NCBI RefSeq assembly: GCF_018141005.1
Contig: NZ_CP046582.1
Span: forward strand, 1,488,001 to 1,552,000
From: Erwinia sp. E602
GTDB lineage: Bacteria; Pseudomonadota; Gammaproteobacteria; Enterobacterales; Enterobacteriaceae
DNA: 64,000 nucleotides
Direction of reading: 5' to 3'
The position numbers were made by a program, and so were the translations under genes. Below the pieces are notes generated by a model. The model searched no databases. It was given only the letters and a program-made list of their open reading frames with translations, and was not told where the DNA came from. Shown in pieces: positions 20,920-30,270 of this stretch (position 1 is its first letter; each line of letters begins with the position of its first letter).

Positions 20920-22575
20920 TTAACCGGCGGTCATAATCCGGTCATCAACGTATTTGCGTTTGTCCGGCGGCGGCGGCGCGTACTGATACAGCCAGGTTTC
21001 GCTCAGCGTATCGTCTTTGGTACGCAGGAACAGGCGCATATCCACCGGGGTGGTGGCGTCGCTGTCCGGATACCAGTCAAACAGGATGCGGAAACCGTTA
21101 ATCGGTTCGACGTAGAGGATCTCCACCTGTTTAAGGGTGCCGGATGAGATATTAATCACCGGCTCAATCCCCTTCGGCGCGGCCGCTTTCAGGTCACCGC
21201 CGACGAAGTCCACCGCAAAGCGGCGCGCCCAGACGTTCGGGTAGTGTTCTCCCGGTGCCCAGCCTTCCGGGAAGCCGCCCATGCCGGTGCGGGTGGCGTT
21301 CACCCGCGCCAGGCCGCTGCGTACCGGCGGCAGGCCGCTCCAGTAAAGCTTGTAGCTGTAGCTGTGCGCGCTGCCGGCCTTGATCGGCTCGGCCGGCTGC
21401 CAGAAGCAGACGATGTTATCCAGCGTTTCACCGGTGGTTGGGATCTCCATCAGCGCCACCGCACCTTTGCCCCACTTGTCCGTCGGCTCCACCCACAGGC
21501 TCGGGCGCTTGTTGTACCAGCCAATCACGTCCTGGTAATCCTGGAAATCGTGATTCAGCTGCAACATGCCAAAGCCGCGCGGGTTTTCATCCTGGTAGGC
21601 GTTGAAGGTCAGGCGCTGCGGATTGTTGAGCGGGCGGCAGATCCACTCGCCGCTGCCGGTCCACATCGCCAGGCGATCGGAGTCGTGGATCTGCGGGTGA
21701 ATGGTGTCGCACATGCGGCGTTCGTTATTGCCACAGCTGAACATGGTGGTCATCGGCGCGATACCCAGTTGCTCGATATCCTTACGCGCGTAGATGTGTT
21801 TTTCCACCTCCATCACCACGCGTTTCTCTTCGCAGTGAATGATGAACTTGTAGGCACCGGTGCAGCTGGCACCGTCCAGCAGGGTGTAAACGGTAAAGGT
21901 GGTGTCTTCCGCCTTTGGCGTTTCAAACCAGAAGGCGGTGAAGTCCGGGAACTCCTCCTTGCCGTTAGTGAAAGTATTGACGGCCACGCCGCGCGCGGAG
22001 AGACCGTACTGGAAGGTTTCATCCACGGCGCGGAAGTAGCTGGCGCCGAGGAACGAGACGATGTCGCGTTTAGCCAGTTCCGGTTTTTTAAAGGCGCGGA
22101 AGCCGGCAAAGCCAAGGTCGGTTTTTCCCTCCAGCTGTTTGGTATCCACGTGAGCGTTGTTGTAGTTAAACAGCTCCGGGCGGAAGTGGATTTCTCGGGC
22201 CTGGCGGTCGCCATCTACCGAGAACATGCGGATACGGCGCTTAAAGCCCATGCCGACGTGGAAGAACTGAACGTCAAGCTGTCGGTTATCCAGGCCGTTC
22301 CACAGTGAGTGGCCGGCGTCGTACTGGATTTCGTTATAGGCCTGCGGGGTCAGGGTCGCCAGCGTGTCCGGCAGCGGGGCCGGTGCGCCGATCCAGGCAT
22401 GTTTCGCCTGGTCTGCGGCCAGCTTTTTCAGCACGTCGAAATCAAAACGCACCGCGGTGCCGTCGGCAATATCGCTCTCTGCCCAGGCGGCCTGGGAGAA
22501 CAGGGTGGATAAGCCGGACATCCCGCTCAGGGTTGCGAATGCCATTGACGCTTTCATAAACATTCTACGATTCAT
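20920..22575 (-). CDS. opgD: Periplasmic glucan biosynthesis protein OpgD (MdoD)
   Basis: This 551-aa periplasmic protein is the same length as E. coli OpgD, which shapes the backbone of osmoregulated periplasmic glucans. A twin-arginine signal peptide is present (NRRMFMKAS, then a hydrophobic stretch ending in AAWA), pointing to Tat export. I chose the ATG at 22575 because it places the RR motif at residues 3-4 as in E. coli. An upstream in-frame ATG at 22644 would add 23 residues before the signal. The MdoG-family body includes FLGASYFRA and [10 protein letters not shown]. It is divergent from elaB. Confidence 0.94.
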   Translation of the reverse strand: MNRRMFMKASMAFATLSGMSGLSTLFSQAAWAESDIADGTAVRFDFDVLKKLAADQAKHAWIGAPAPLPDTLATLTPQAYNEIQYDAGHSLWNGLDNRQLDVQFFHVGMGFKRRIRMFSVDGDRQAREIHFRPELFNYNNAHVDTKQLEGKTDLGFAGFRAFKKPELAKRDIVSFLGASYFRAVDETFQYGLSARGVAVNTFTNGKEEFPDFTAFWFETPKAEDTTFTVYTLLDGASCTGAYKFIIHCEEKRVVMEVEKHIYARKDIEQLGIAPMTTMFSCGNNERRMCDTIHPQIHDSDRLAMWTGSGEWICRPLNNPQRLTFNAYQDENPRGFGMLQLNHDFQDYQDVIGWYNKRPSLWVEPTDKWGKGAVALMEIPTTGETLDNIVCFWQPAEPIKAGSAHSYSYKLYWSGLPPVRSGLARVNATRTGMGGFPEGWAPGEHYPNVWARRFAVDFVGGDLKAAAPKGIEPVINISSGTLKQVEILYVEPINGFRILFDWYPDSDATTPVDMRLFLRTKDDTLSETWLYQYAPPPPDKRKYVDDRIMTAG

Positions 22576-22762
22576 GCCGGAAAATATTTCCTCAGGTGAA
22601 CGAGTTTGTAGTGACTGTCGTGCATGTAAAATACACATTCGCATAACCGGAAGGCTTCCGGGTACAGGGAGTTACGACAGCTTGCTCAGGGTTTGATTCA
22701 GTTCACGCAGAATTTATCAGATAAATCCTGTAACCGCAGTGATTTCATCGGCGAAAAACGGT

Positions 22763-22769
22763 CTATAGT
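22763..22769 (+). promoter_or_regulatory. Candidate sigma-S type -10 element of elaB
   Basis: CTATAGT lies about 40 bases before the elaB start. It resembles the CTATACT -10 favoured by RpoS, and elaB is known in E. coli as an RpoS-dependent gene. The assignment is an inference from this similarity only. Confidence 0.35.
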
Positions 22770-22811
22770 TAATGTGAATGCGACAATTAATTCGACCACG
22801 GAGGATGAAAG

Positions 22812-23123
22812 ATGTCTGTATCAAATGAACCTAATGACAATCGCCTGGATGATGACCTGGCGCTGCTGACCAAAACGCTGGAAGAGGTGCTGAAATCGTC
22901 GGGCGACCCGGCCGATCAGAAGTACGTTGAGCTGAAGGCCAAAGCCGAAAAGTCGCTGGATGAAGTTAAAACGCGCATCAGCAACGCGTCGGACAGCTAC
23001 TACTACCGCGCCCGCCAGGCGGTATCCCGCGCCGACGAGTACGTGCATGACAAACCCTGGCAGGGGATTGGCGTTGGTGCCACCGTTGGGCTGGTCGTTG
23101 GCCTGCTGCTGGCACGCCGCTAA
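22812..23123 (+). CDS. elaB: ElaB/YqjD/DUF883 family membrane-anchored ribosome-binding protein
   Basis: This small protein of 103 aa matches E. coli ElaB. A charged, mostly helical cytoplasmic region (residues 10-75, with SSGDPADQKYVELKAKAEK and SDSYYYRARQAV) is followed by a single C-terminal hydrophobic anchor ending in GLLLARR. Family members sit in the inner membrane, can bind ribosomes and are stationary-phase induced. The ribosome site GGAGGATG is strong. The gene converges with paaX. Confidence 0.93.
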   Translation: MSVSNEPNDNRLDDDLALLTKTLEEVLKSSGDPADQKYVELKAKAEKSLDEVKTRISNASDSYYYRARQAVSRADEYVHDKPWQGIGVGATVGLVVGLLLARR

Positions 23124-23135
23124 GCTGCACAAACT

Positions 23136-23151
23136 GCGCCCTGAGGGGCGC
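23136..23151 (+). terminator. Possible terminator between elaB and paaX
   Basis: A GCGCCC-TGAG-GGGCGC hairpin begins 13 bp after the elaB stop, but the following CGTTATTC is a weak T tract. It may be an inefficient terminator for elaB. Confidence 0.35.
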
Positions 23152-23186
23152 CGTTATTCTGCCCCGATCTGTTCCGCTTCCCCTTC

Positions 23187-24134
23187 TTAAGCAGTCGCCT
23201 GCTGATGACCCACAGACTCCAGACCGCCAAAGCGCTGATAAAATGCCGCGCACGGTTGTGGCAACTCGCCAATTCGACTCTCTGCCAGCTGACTGACCCG
23301 CCGCGTAGCCGGTAATGCAAGACGCCGGTAAAGATTGATGCACAGATGGCGTGCCGTGTGCCCCGGCCACTGCGGCGGAAGCAGTGCGTCAGGCAGCTGT
23401 GGATCGCGCAGCACCACCCGGCGCCAGGCATGGATCAGCAACAGGCACAGCTCAAAAGCCTGTTGTTCACTGACCTGTTGCTGTCGATCGCGCAGCAGCA
23501 GCATCAGCGGGCGCCACGCGTCAATAAACTGCTGGTAGTGCGCTGCCATCTCATCCAGCGCCCAGTTGTTCGCCACCTGACGCTTCAGACAACCGGCAGA
23601 ACGTTCACCGGCAGACTGTGCGCGGAACCAGATGGTGTGCTCGCCCCCGGGGAGTTCGCTGAGCAGGGCGGTGACGTCGCGGCGGATGTCTGCCGGGGCG
23701 GCCAGCAGCGTTGTACTCAGCTGCCCAAAGCCGAGCCAGCCCAGAGACTGCCGAAGGCGGGCGCGTACGGTTTTTTCCACCCCATCCAGCAGCAGCAGAT
23801 CCCACTCGCCGTTCCATAAAGCGGGTTCGCCCTGATAGATTTTGCTTTCCGCGTGGCGGAACTGTTGCAGGCCGTGTTCAGAAAGTCGGTAATAGCTGCG
23901 GCGTCCGGCTTTTTCCGCCTCCAGCCAGCCCTCCTTCTGCAGTCGAAAAACGGCGGTGCGCACCCAGCGGTCACTGAAGCCCAGTGGCGCCAGCAGCGCG
24001 CTCAGCGAACCCAGCCACACCTCGCCGCCACGCTGACTCAGCGCATCACCGTACAGAGAGATAATTAGCGAAGTACCGCTCAGCGGCTGTACGGCCAGCG
24101 AGCGGCGAATAAAACTATCGAGTTTATCAGGCAT
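23187..24134 (-). CDS. paaX: Phenylacetate degradation repressor PaaX
   Basis: This 315-aa regulator is homologous to E. coli PaaX, the repressor of paa promoters released by phenylacetyl-CoA. The N-terminal winged-HTH (about residues 20-110) contains LYGDALSQRGGEVWLGSL and the FSDRWVRTAVFRLQKEGWL recognition region. The C-terminal effector domain contains GHTARHLCINLYRRL. I chose the ATG at 24134 because it gives the PaaX N-terminus (DKLDSFI) and has a GGGG ribosome site. The 52-codon upstream extension overlaps paaK and does not resemble PaaX. It is the last gene of the paaABCDEGKX set. Confidence 0.9.
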   Translation of the reverse strand: MPDKLDSFIRRSLAVQPLSGTSLIISLYGDALSQRGGEVWLGSLSALLAPLGFSDRWVRTAVFRLQKEGWLEAEKAGRRSYYRLSEHGLQQFRHAESKIYQGEPALWNGEWDLLLLDGVEKTVRARLRQSLGWLGFGQLSTTLLAAPADIRRDVTALLSELPGGEHTIWFRAQSAGERSAGCLKRQVANNWALDEMAAHYQQFIDAWRPLMLLLRDRQQQVSEQQAFELCLLLIHAWRRVVLRDPQLPDALLPPQWPGHTARHLCINLYRRLALPATRRVSQLAESRIGELPQPCAAFYQRFGGLESVGHQQATA

Positions 24135-24177
24135 CAGTGCCCCGTTGCGGACGGAAACAACCTTTACCTTAGCATAT

Positions 24178-25494
24178 TCAATGCGGTACAGCGTCCTGTG
24201 TTCCTCTGCTATCGACAACCCGTACCGCTTTTCCCTCAGAACGCGGCAACGTACCCGGTTCAACCACGCTGACCTGCGCGCTGATGCCAATCAGCGATTT
24301 AATATGGTGCTGCAGCTGTTTCGCGGTTTCATCACTGCGGCTGGCATCCAGCGTCGTCTTTCTCTCCACCCGCAGCGCCAGGTGGTCAAGATTGCCGCTG
24401 CGGCTCACTTCCAGCAGATAATGGGAGGAGAGGCCAGGGCAGCGCATAATCTGCTCTTCAAGCTGGGAGGGGAAAATGTTGATACCCCGCACGATTAGCA
24501 TATCGTCCGAGCGGCCGCTGATAGCGGCCATGCGCCGCATCGGCCTACTGCCGCCGGGCAACAGAGAACTCATATCGTGGCTGCGATAGCGGATCACCGG
24601 CATTGCTTCCTTGCTCAGGCTGGTAAAAACCAGCTCACCGCGTATTCCGGCAGGCAGCAGTTCCAGCGTCAGAGGATCGATGACTTCAGGATAGAAATGA
24701 TCTTCCCAGATGGTAGAGCCGGCGTCCGGGCCATCGCACTCAATCGCCACCCCCGGCCCCATCACTTCGGAGAGGCCATAGATATTACAGGCTGTGATCC
24801 CCAACCGGCTCTCGATCTCACCGCGCAGTGCGGCGCTCCATGGCTCGGCGCCAAGCACCCCCAGCCGTAGCGAGCAGCCGCGCGCATCACCCCCCATGCG
24901 CCGCTCCAGCTCATCGGTCAGCGCCAGACAGTAAGACGGGGTCGCCATTATTACGTCCGGCTGCAGGTCGAGGATCAACTGCGCCTGCTTTTCAGTCTGT
25001 CCGGTGGAAGCCGGGATCACCGTGGCACCGAGTTTTTCCGCACCGTAGTGCGCCCCCATCCCCCCGGTGAACAGGCCGTAGCCATAAGCAATATGGACCT
25101 TATCACGTGAGGTTACCCCCACCGAACGCAGGCAGCGAGCCACCAGCCCGGACCAGCGCGCCAGGTCGGCGGCGGTATAACCCACCACCGTCGGTTTTCC
25201 GGTGGTGCCGGAAGAGGCGTGCAGGCGCACAATCTGCTCGCAGGGGACGGCAAAGGTGGCAAAGGGATAGTTGTCGCGCAGATCCTGCTTGGAGGTGAAA
25301 GGGAACTTAACGATATCGCTCAGCTGCCGCAGATCGCCGGGGTGCACGCCCGCCGCGGTAAACTTTTTCCGGTACATCGGCACGTTTTCCCAGGCGTGAT
25401 GCAGTGTCCACTTCAGCCTCTCCAGCTGCAGGGCTTCCAGTGCCTCGCGTGAGGCATATTCGATCGGATCAAGGGTTGGAACCAGGCTACTCAT
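24178..25494 (-). CDS. paaK: Phenylacetate-CoA ligase PaaK
   Basis: This 438-aa AMP-forming ligase activates phenylacetate to phenylacetyl-CoA, the first pathway step. The ATP-binding P-loop HASSGTTGKPTVVGYT (about residue 92) is intact. The YGYGLFTGG and YGLSEVMGPGV motifs are also intact, as is GRSDDMLIVRGINIFPSQ near 330. Length is one residue over E. coli PaaK. The AGGGAG ribosome site lies 8 bases before the ATG. It lies between paaG (60-bp gap) and paaX (43-bp gap) on the same strand. Confidence 0.95.
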   Translation of the reverse strand: MSSLVPTLDPIEYASREALEALQLERLKWTLHHAWENVPMYRKKFTAAGVHPGDLRQLSDIVKFPFTSKQDLRDNYPFATFAVPCEQIVRLHASSGTTGKPTVVGYTAADLARWSGLVARCLRSVGVTSRDKVHIAYGYGLFTGGMGAHYGAEKLGATVIPASTGQTEKQAQLILDLQPDVIMATPSYCLALTDELERRMGGDARGCSLRLGVLGAEPWSAALRGEIESRLGITACNIYGLSEVMGPGVAIECDGPDAGSTIWEDHFYPEVIDPLTLELLPAGIRGELVFTSLSKEAMPVIRYRSHDMSSLLPGGSRPMRRMAAISGRSDDMLIVRGINIFPSQLEEQIMRCPGLSSHYLLEVSRSGNLDHLALRVERKTTLDASRSDETAKQLQHHIKSLIGISAQVSVVEPGTLPRSEGKAVRVVDSRGTQDAVPH

Positions 25495-25554
25495 TTTGTC
25501 TCTCCCTGATAGATGATGTGATTGCCGTGCTGACCCCGCGCGGCGTGTTGGCTG

Positions 25555-26406
25555 CTATCTTCCGCTGAAGTGTGCCTGCCGCTTTGTCAGGAAAGCGTTG
25601 ACGCCTTCGCGGTAATCGTCACTGCGACCGGCCTGCTGTTGCAGGTCGCGCTCCAGATCCAGCTGCTGGCTGAGGGTGTGGGTGGCCGCTGCCTGCAGTG
25701 CCCGCTTGGTCATACCCAGCGCGGCGGTTGCCTGCCCGGCCAGCCGCTGCGCCAGCTGCAGGCAGGCGTTTTCCAGCTGGTCATCCTCCCACACCTGCCA
25801 GATCAACCCCCAGTTCAGGGCCTGCTCTGCGCCGATCTTATCGCCCAGCAGGGCCATACCCGCCGCCCGGGCGTAACCCACTTTGCGCGGCAGAAACCAG
25901 CTGGCGCCACTGTCCGGCACCAGCCCTACGCGGCAGAATGAAAACAGAAAGCTGGCCGAACGTGCGGCCAGCGTCAGATCGCAGGCCAGCGCCAGCGAGG
26001 CCCCGGCTCCGGCTGCCACGCCGTTAATCGCGCCGACCACCGGCTTTGGCAGCGCGGTCAGCCGTCGGATCAGCGGGTTATAGTGTTTTTCAACCGACAG
26101 CCCGAGGTCGGCGGGGTTATCGCCCGGGCGAGTACGGCGGTCGCTGAGATCCTGCCCGGCGCAAAACGCCCGGCCGGCCCCGGTCAGCAGCACGCAGCGC
26201 ACGGCGTCATCGGTTTCGGCGCGTTCCAGCGCGGCGGCCAGCGCCAGGTGCATCGCGGGATTAAAACTGTTCAGCCGCTGCGGGCGGTTAAGGGTAAGTT
26301 GCAGCACGCCGTGCGTCAGCCGTGCAAGCACCGGCGGCTGATGTTCGCCGGCCTGCTGCCCGCCGTCAGCGCTGGCCTGTGGTGAATTCGGTGTCTCGTT
26401 CATCAT
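25555..26406 (-). CDS. paaG: 1,2-epoxyphenylacetyl-CoA isomerase PaaG
   Basis: This crotonase-family enzyme of 283 aa resembles E. coli PaaG more than PaaF across its length (LNRPQRLNSFN, GAGRAFCAGQDLSDR, VNGVAAGAGA-like segment, VPDSGASWFLPR, SDDYREGVNAF). PaaG converts the ring epoxide of phenylacetyl-CoA to oxepin-CoA. The N-terminus has about 25 extra polar residues rich in Q, S, A and G before the crotonase fold. Tandem ATG codons start the gene; the second, at 26403, has the better spacing from AGGAG. It is the only crotonase-type gene in this cluster, so paaF is missing here. Confidence 0.85.
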   Translation of the reverse strand: MMNETPNSPQASADGGQQAGEHQPPVLARLTHGVLQLTLNRPQRLNSFNPAMHLALAAALERAETDDAVRCVLLTGAGRAFCAGQDLSDRRTRPGDNPADLGLSVEKHYNPLIRRLTALPKPVVGAINGVAAGAGASLALACDLTLAARSASFLFSFCRVGLVPDSGASWFLPRKVGYARAAGMALLGDKIGAEQALNWGLIWQVWEDDQLENACLQLAQRLAGQATAALGMTKRALQAAATHTLSQQLDLERDLQQQAGRSDDYREGVNAFLTKRQAHFSGR

Positions 26407-26411
26407 GGCTC

Positions 26412-27467
26412 CTAAACGTCAAAGTCCAGCACCACGCCGTCGCCTTTCGGCCATGCCTGGCAGCTGAGGATATAGCCTGCGTTCAGCTGATCCTGTTCGA
26501 GGCTGTAGTTGACCTCCATCGTCACGTCGCCGGATTTCAGGCGGCATTTACAGGTGGCGCAAACCCCGCCCTTACAGGCGAAGGGCAGGTCGATCCCCTG
26601 GCGCAGCGCAGCGTCCAGAATGCTGCGGTCCTGCGGCTGCAGGGCAATTTTCTGGCGGCGGCCGTCATGCAGAATTTCCACGTCGCAGCGCTGATCACGG
26701 CTGGTGCGGATGGGTAACGGGTGCTGGTGGCCGGCATCAAACTGTTCGCGGTGAATATTCTGTGCGGCGATCCCGGCCTGTCGCAGCGCGCTTTGTGCGT
26801 TGTCCATCATCGCCGTCGGGCCGCAGATAAACGCCTGTTGAAAGTGGTTCAGCCCGATCAGGGCATGCAGCTGCGCCAGGTACCCGGCGTCGATATGCCC
26901 GCTGAGTAACGGGCTGTCCGAGCTTTCCTGGCTGAACAGCCAGAAGAGTTGCAGCCGCTGCAGAAAGCGATCTTTCAAATCGGCCAGCGTCTGGCGAAAC
27001 ATCGCCGACTGCGTATGGCGGTTGGCGTAAACCAGCGTGAAGCGGCTGTCGGGCTCCTGCTGCAACGTGCTGCTGATAATCGCCAGCAACGGCGTAATGC
27101 CTGACCCTGCCGCCAGTGCCAGATAATCACCCTGGTGCCCGGGACGGGGCCGGTAGCCAAACTGCCCCTGTGGCGGCATGACGTCCAGCGTGTCGCCGGG
27201 GTGCAGATGCCGGTGCAGATGCTGTGAAAAGCGGCCGCCCGGCACCGCCCTGACGCCAATCTGCAGCCGGTTATCTTCTGGCGCGGAGCTGATGGAGTAA
27301 CAGCGGCGCAGATCTTCGCCATCAACGCGGGCGCGCAGGGTGAGATGCTGGCCGGGCGTGAAGCGCCAGATCTCCGCCGCCCCCGGAGGGAGGGAAAAGG
27401 TAATGGCCACGGCATCGGCCGTTTGTCGTTCAATGGCCTCTACCGTCAGATGATGAAACTGTGACAT
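26412..27467 (-). CDS. paaE: Phenylacetyl-CoA epoxidase reductase subunit PaaE
   Basis: This 351-aa ferredoxin-NADP reductase-like protein passes electrons from NADPH to the PaaAC oxygenase. The FAD-binding barrel contains RRCYSISSAP near residue 55. The NAD(P) domain has AAGSGITPLLAII near 115 and FICGPTAMM near 230. A plant-type [2Fe-2S] domain forms the C-terminus (CKGGVCATCKC, then a final SCQAWP cysteine). I chose the ATG at 27467, which has the GAGGGG ribosome site and matches the E. coli N-terminus. The long upstream extension runs through paaD and is not used. Confidence 0.93.
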   Translation of the reverse strand: MSQFHHLTVEAIERQTADAVAITFSLPPGAAEIWRFTPGQHLTLRARVDGEDLRRCYSISSAPEDNRLQIGVRAVPGGRFSQHLHRHLHPGDTLDVMPPQGQFGYRPRPGHQGDYLALAAGSGITPLLAIISSTLQQEPDSRFTLVYANRHTQSAMFRQTLADLKDRFLQRLQLFWLFSQESSDSPLLSGHIDAGYLAQLHALIGLNHFQQAFICGPTAMMDNAQSALRQAGIAAQNIHREQFDAGHQHPLPIRTSRDQRCDVEILHDGRRQKIALQPQDRSILDAALRQGIDLPFACKGGVCATCKCRLKSGDVTMEVNYSLEQDQLNAGYILSCQAWPKGDGVVLDFDV

Positions 27468-27477
27468 CGTTTTCCCC

Positions 27478-27972
27478 TCACAGACACTTGAAGTAATCAA
27501 AGGGTTCGCGGCACGCGCAGCAGCGGTACAGCGCTTTACAGGCGGTAGAGCCAAACTCACTGATTTGTTCGGTGTGCAGACTGCCGCAGCGCGGGCAGGC
27601 AACAGGGCAGATCGTCGCTGCCGCACAGCGGTGGGGCGGCGCAATGCCAGCCTCCAGCAGCTTGCGGCGGCCAGTCTCACTGATCCAGTCACTGCTCCAG
27701 GCCGGATGCAGACTAACCACCACCTCGGCCGACGGATACCCTGCCTGTTGCAGCCGCTGGCGGATGTCGTCCTGCAGGAACCTGGTGGCCGGGCAGCCGG
27801 AGTAAGTGGGTGTCAGCACCACCTGCCAGCCAGCCGGAGCTGCATTGACCGCGCGGATCATCCCCAGCTCGGTAATGGATAACAGCGGCAGCTCCGGGTC
27901 GGGGATCTGCCGCAGACAGCGCCAGATACCAGCAACAGCAGGATGCTGCAGAGTCATTTGTGTGATCTTCAT
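27478..27972 (-). CDS. paaD: Phenylacetate epoxidase assembly factor PaaD
   Basis: This 164-aa protein has an N-terminal MIP18/DUF59 domain (PDPELPLLSITELGMI and PTYSGCPATRFL) and a C-terminal zinc-finger region with paired cysteines (CPRCGSLH and CCACREPFDYFKC). The family is related to iron-sulfur cluster assembly factors and is thought to mature the PaaE/PaaABC system. The GGGGGG ribosome site is close to the ATG. Gaps to paaC (9 bp) and paaE (10 bp) indicate one operon. Confidence 0.92.
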   Translation of the reverse strand: MKITQMTLQHPAVAGIWRCLRQIPDPELPLLSITELGMIRAVNAAPAGWQVVLTPTYSGCPATRFLQDDIRQRLQQAGYPSAEVVVSLHPAWSSDWISETGRRKLLEAGIAPPHRCAAATICPVACPRCGSLHTEQISEFGSTACKALYRCCACREPFDYFKCL

Positions 27973-27981
27973 CGTCCCCCC

Positions 27982-28743
27982 TTACCAGCGGCAGCCAGGC
28001 TGGCTGCGTGGCAGGAACTGCATCTCTGCCAGCAGATAGCCGAAATGTTCGCTGTGCTGCCCCTGTTTGCCGCCGTGGCGCCAGGCCGCCTCAGTCGGTG
28101 GGGGCAGGGTGGCGGCCTGCAGCACCGGGGCGGTCAGCGTATGCCAGGCCGCCTGCAGTGCGGCCGCATCGGGCGCGATCCCTTGCTGCACCAGCCGCTG
28201 CTCGGTTGCATCGCTGAGAAAGGGTTCAGCGGTAAAGCGCCACAGCCCGTTCAGCGCCTGCTGCATTCTGTCATGGCTTTGCAGGGTGCCGTCGCCGAGG
28301 CGGATCATCCAGCCGCTGCTGAAACGCAGGTGATAGGTGACCTCCTTCAGCGCCTTGGCTGCTATCGCCGCCAGCGACGCATCACGGCTGAGGCTGAGCT
28401 GCCGGTACAGACAGTGGTGCCACGCATCCAGCAGGAACTGGCGCACCAGCGTGTCGTTGAAACCGCCGTTAGGCTGCTCGGCCAGCAGCAGGTTACTGAA
28501 CGCGGATTCGTCGCGCTGAAAAGCGAAACGATCCTCATCCCAGCCCGGCCCGGCCAGTCCGGCGGCGTACTGATAGAAATTCCGCGCCTGGCCCAGCAGA
28601 TCCAGCGCGATGTTGGCCAGTGCGAGGTCGATCTCCAGCTCCGGCGCGTGGCCGCACCAGGCGCCCAGCCGCTGGGCGAGGATCAGCGGCGTATCCGCCA
28701 GACGCAGCACGTAGTGCAGCAGGTCATCCTGTGGAAGGTTCAT
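27982..28743 (-). CDS. paaC: Phenylacetyl-CoA epoxidase structural subunit PaaC
   Basis: This 253-aa ferritin-like subunit pairs with PaaA in the multicomponent epoxidase. PaaC has the same four-helix fold but is not the catalytic iron subunit. It shows LRLADTPLILAQRLGAWCGHAPELEIDLALANIALD-type helices (cited only in part), with RDESAFSN and WHHCLYRQL segments. Length is five residues over E. coli. It lies six bases after the paaB stop. Confidence 0.93.
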   Translation of the reverse strand: MNLPQDDLLHYVLRLADTPLILAQRLGAWCGHAPELEIDLALANIALDLLGQARNFYQYAAGLAGPGWDEDRFAFQRDESAFSNLLLAEQPNGGFNDTLVRQFLLDAWHHCLYRQLSLSRDASLAAIAAKALKEVTYHLRFSSGWMIRLGDGTLQSHDRMQQALNGLWRFTAEPFLSDATEQRLVQQGIAPDAAALQAAWHTLTAPVLQAATLPPPTEAAWRHGGKQGQHSEHFGYLLAEMQFLPRSQPGCRW

Positions 28744-28749
28744 CCGGCC

Positions 28750-29034
28750 TCACATATTTTTGATGCCATCAGGCAGCGGGAAGAAGGTCGGATGGCGATA
28801 GATTTTATCGTCAGCCGGGTCAAAGAATGCGCCGCGATCCTCCGGCTGTGAGGCGCAGATTTGCGCGGAAGGCACCACCCATACCGAGCTGCCTTCCCCG
28901 CGCCGTGTGTAGGCATCGCGGGCGTTTTCCAGCGCCATCTGCCCGTCGGCGGCGTGCAGGCTGCCGACGTGGCGATGAGCCAGCCCCTGCTGGCTTCGGA
29001 TAAAAACTTCATACAGCGGCCATTCCTGAGTCAT
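28750..29034 (-). CDS. paaB: Phenylacetyl-CoA epoxidase subunit PaaB
   Basis: This 94-aa subunit bridges PaaAC heterodimers in the epoxidase. Conserved segments are [32 protein letters not shown] and [12 protein letters not shown]. The start at 29034 aligns with E. coli PaaB, while the upstream open frame lies inside paaA. It overlaps the paaA 3' end by 26 bp in another frame, which supports coupled translation of the two partners. Confidence 0.92.
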   Translation of the reverse strand: MTQEWPLYEVFIRSQQGLAHRHVGSLHAADGQMALENARDAYTRRGEGSSVWVVPSAQICASQPEDRGAFFDPADDKIYRHPTFFPLPDGIKNM

Positions 29035-29977
29035 TAGGTGCTCCTGCAGCGTGGGATGGATGTTTTGTAGCGTGGGCCAGTGCAGCTTCGCGCACCCAGC
29101 AGCCCGCCTGCCAGGCCAGGTTTTTGGCCGCAAGCCGCTCGTAATTGCAGATGCCGTGGCCGGCGATCACCGCATAAAACGCCTGCCAGTCGATCTCACC
29201 AAAACGATAGTGACCGCTGGCCTCATCAAAATGCAGCGCCGAATCGGGGGCGGTCATTCCCAGTGCCTCCAGCTGCGGTAAGGTGTTATCAACAAATTTC
29301 TGCCGCAGCTCGTCGTTGCTGTGGCGCTTTATTTTCCATGCCAGGCTCTGCGCGCTGTGGGTGGAGTCTTTGTCACTGGGGCCAAACATCATCAGCGCCG
29401 GCCACCAGAAGCGATTGATGGCTGCCTGCAGCATGGCGCGCTGCTGCGGCGTGCCGCAGGCCAGCGCCAGACAGGCGTCATAGCCCTGGCGCTGGTGAAA
29501 ACTCTCCTCCTTGCAGATTTTCACCATCGCCCGTGCGTAGGGGCCATAAGAGGTGCGGCACAGCGCCACCTGATTAACAATGGCCGCGCCATCGACCAGC
29601 CAGCCAATGACCCCGATATCGGCCCATTCCGGGGTCGGGTAGTTAAAAATTGACGAGTATTTCATCCGGCCCGCCAGCATCTTCTGATACAGCTCGCTGC
29701 GGCTGCAGCCGAGGGTTTCGGCGGCGCTGTAGAGGTAAAGCCCGTGCCCGGCTTCATCCTGCACTTTAGCCAGCAGAATTGTTTTACGGTGCAGGCTGGG
29801 CGCGCGGGTGATCCAGTTCGCCTCCGGCAGCATGCCGACCACCTCAGAATGGGCGTGCTGGCCAATCTGGCGGATCAGTGTCTGGCGGTAGGCATCAGGC
29901 ATCCAGTCGCGGGGTTCTATCGCCCGCTCGTCGGCGATGGCGGCGTCAAATCGCCTCTGCAGGTCGGCGTTATCCAT
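29009..29977 (-). CDS. paaA: Phenylacetyl-CoA epoxidase catalytic subunit PaaA
   Basis: This 322-aa di-iron oxygenase subunit forms the 1,2-epoxide of phenylacetyl-CoA with O2. The bacterial multicomponent monooxygenase-type iron ligands are in [17 protein letters not shown] (about residue 68) and [15 protein letters not shown] (about 150). I chose the ATG at 29977 because GGAG lies 8 bases upstream of it. The ATG at 29989 would add four residues. The C-terminal dozen residues extend past E. coli PaaA and overlap paaB. It is the first gene of the minus-strand operon and divergent from paaZ. Confidence 0.94.
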   Translation of the reverse strand: MDNADLQRRFDAAIADERAIEPRDWMPDAYRQTLIRQIGQHAHSEVVGMLPEANWITRAPSLHRKTILLAKVQDEAGHGLYLYSAAETLGCSRSELYQKMLAGRMKYSSIFNYPTPEWADIGVIGWLVDGAAIVNQVALCRTSYGPYARAMVKICKEESFHQRQGYDACLALACGTPQQRAMLQAAINRFWWPALMMFGPSDKDSTHSAQSLAWKIKRHSNDELRQKFVDNTLPQLEALGMTAPDSALHFDEASGHYRFGEIDWQAFYAVIAGHGICNYERLAAKNLAWQAGCWVREAALAHATKHPSHAAGAPNDSGMAAV

Positions 29978-30270
29978 CGTGCTCTCCATTTAATTTGATT
30001 CACTATTCGGTTTTAAATGAAAAAATAAGTATCAGTTATTCACTCTACGAGCAGCGCCTTCCCTGATCCACACAGGAAATGTGGTTTTACGATCGCGCTT
30101 CACAAATATTTTTAAAAAACTATATTTAACAGTGATTTATTTTTTTAAATGACAAGTGCATTAAAAATGCGTTTTCCATTTTTAGCAAAAACAGCGCTGG
30201 TTAGATTTTGCTGTAATGTGATACACCATAAAAATGATAAGTATCATTAAATGGTATTGGTGGAGGAAGA
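29978..30270. promoter_or_regulatory. Divergent paaA/paaZ control region
   Basis: This A/T-rich 293-bp spacer holds both paa promoters. A sequence at 29992-30006 matches 12 of 15 positions of my recollection of the PaaX operator (core TGATTC). A related word, TAAGTATCA, occurs once near each gene, at 30026-30034 and 30238-30246. The second copy lies in a perfect-arm palindrome AATGATA-AG-TATCATT at 30233-30248, only 22 bp from the paaZ start. A TGTGA half-site at 30217-30221 could be part of a CRP site, since CRP activates the E. coli promoters. These assignments are inference from sequence similarity. Confidence 0.5.

Noticed and set aside
23187..24290. The longer paaX frame starting at 24290
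   Set aside because: The extra 52 residues overlap the paaK 3' end, are basic and unlike PaaX, while the ATG at 24134 has a good ribosome site and the family N-terminus.
30233..30248. AATGATA-AG-TATCATT considered as a Fur box
   Set aside because: Only the inner bases resemble Fur consensus and the flanks do not. Nothing in the paa genes suggests iron control beyond cofactor need.
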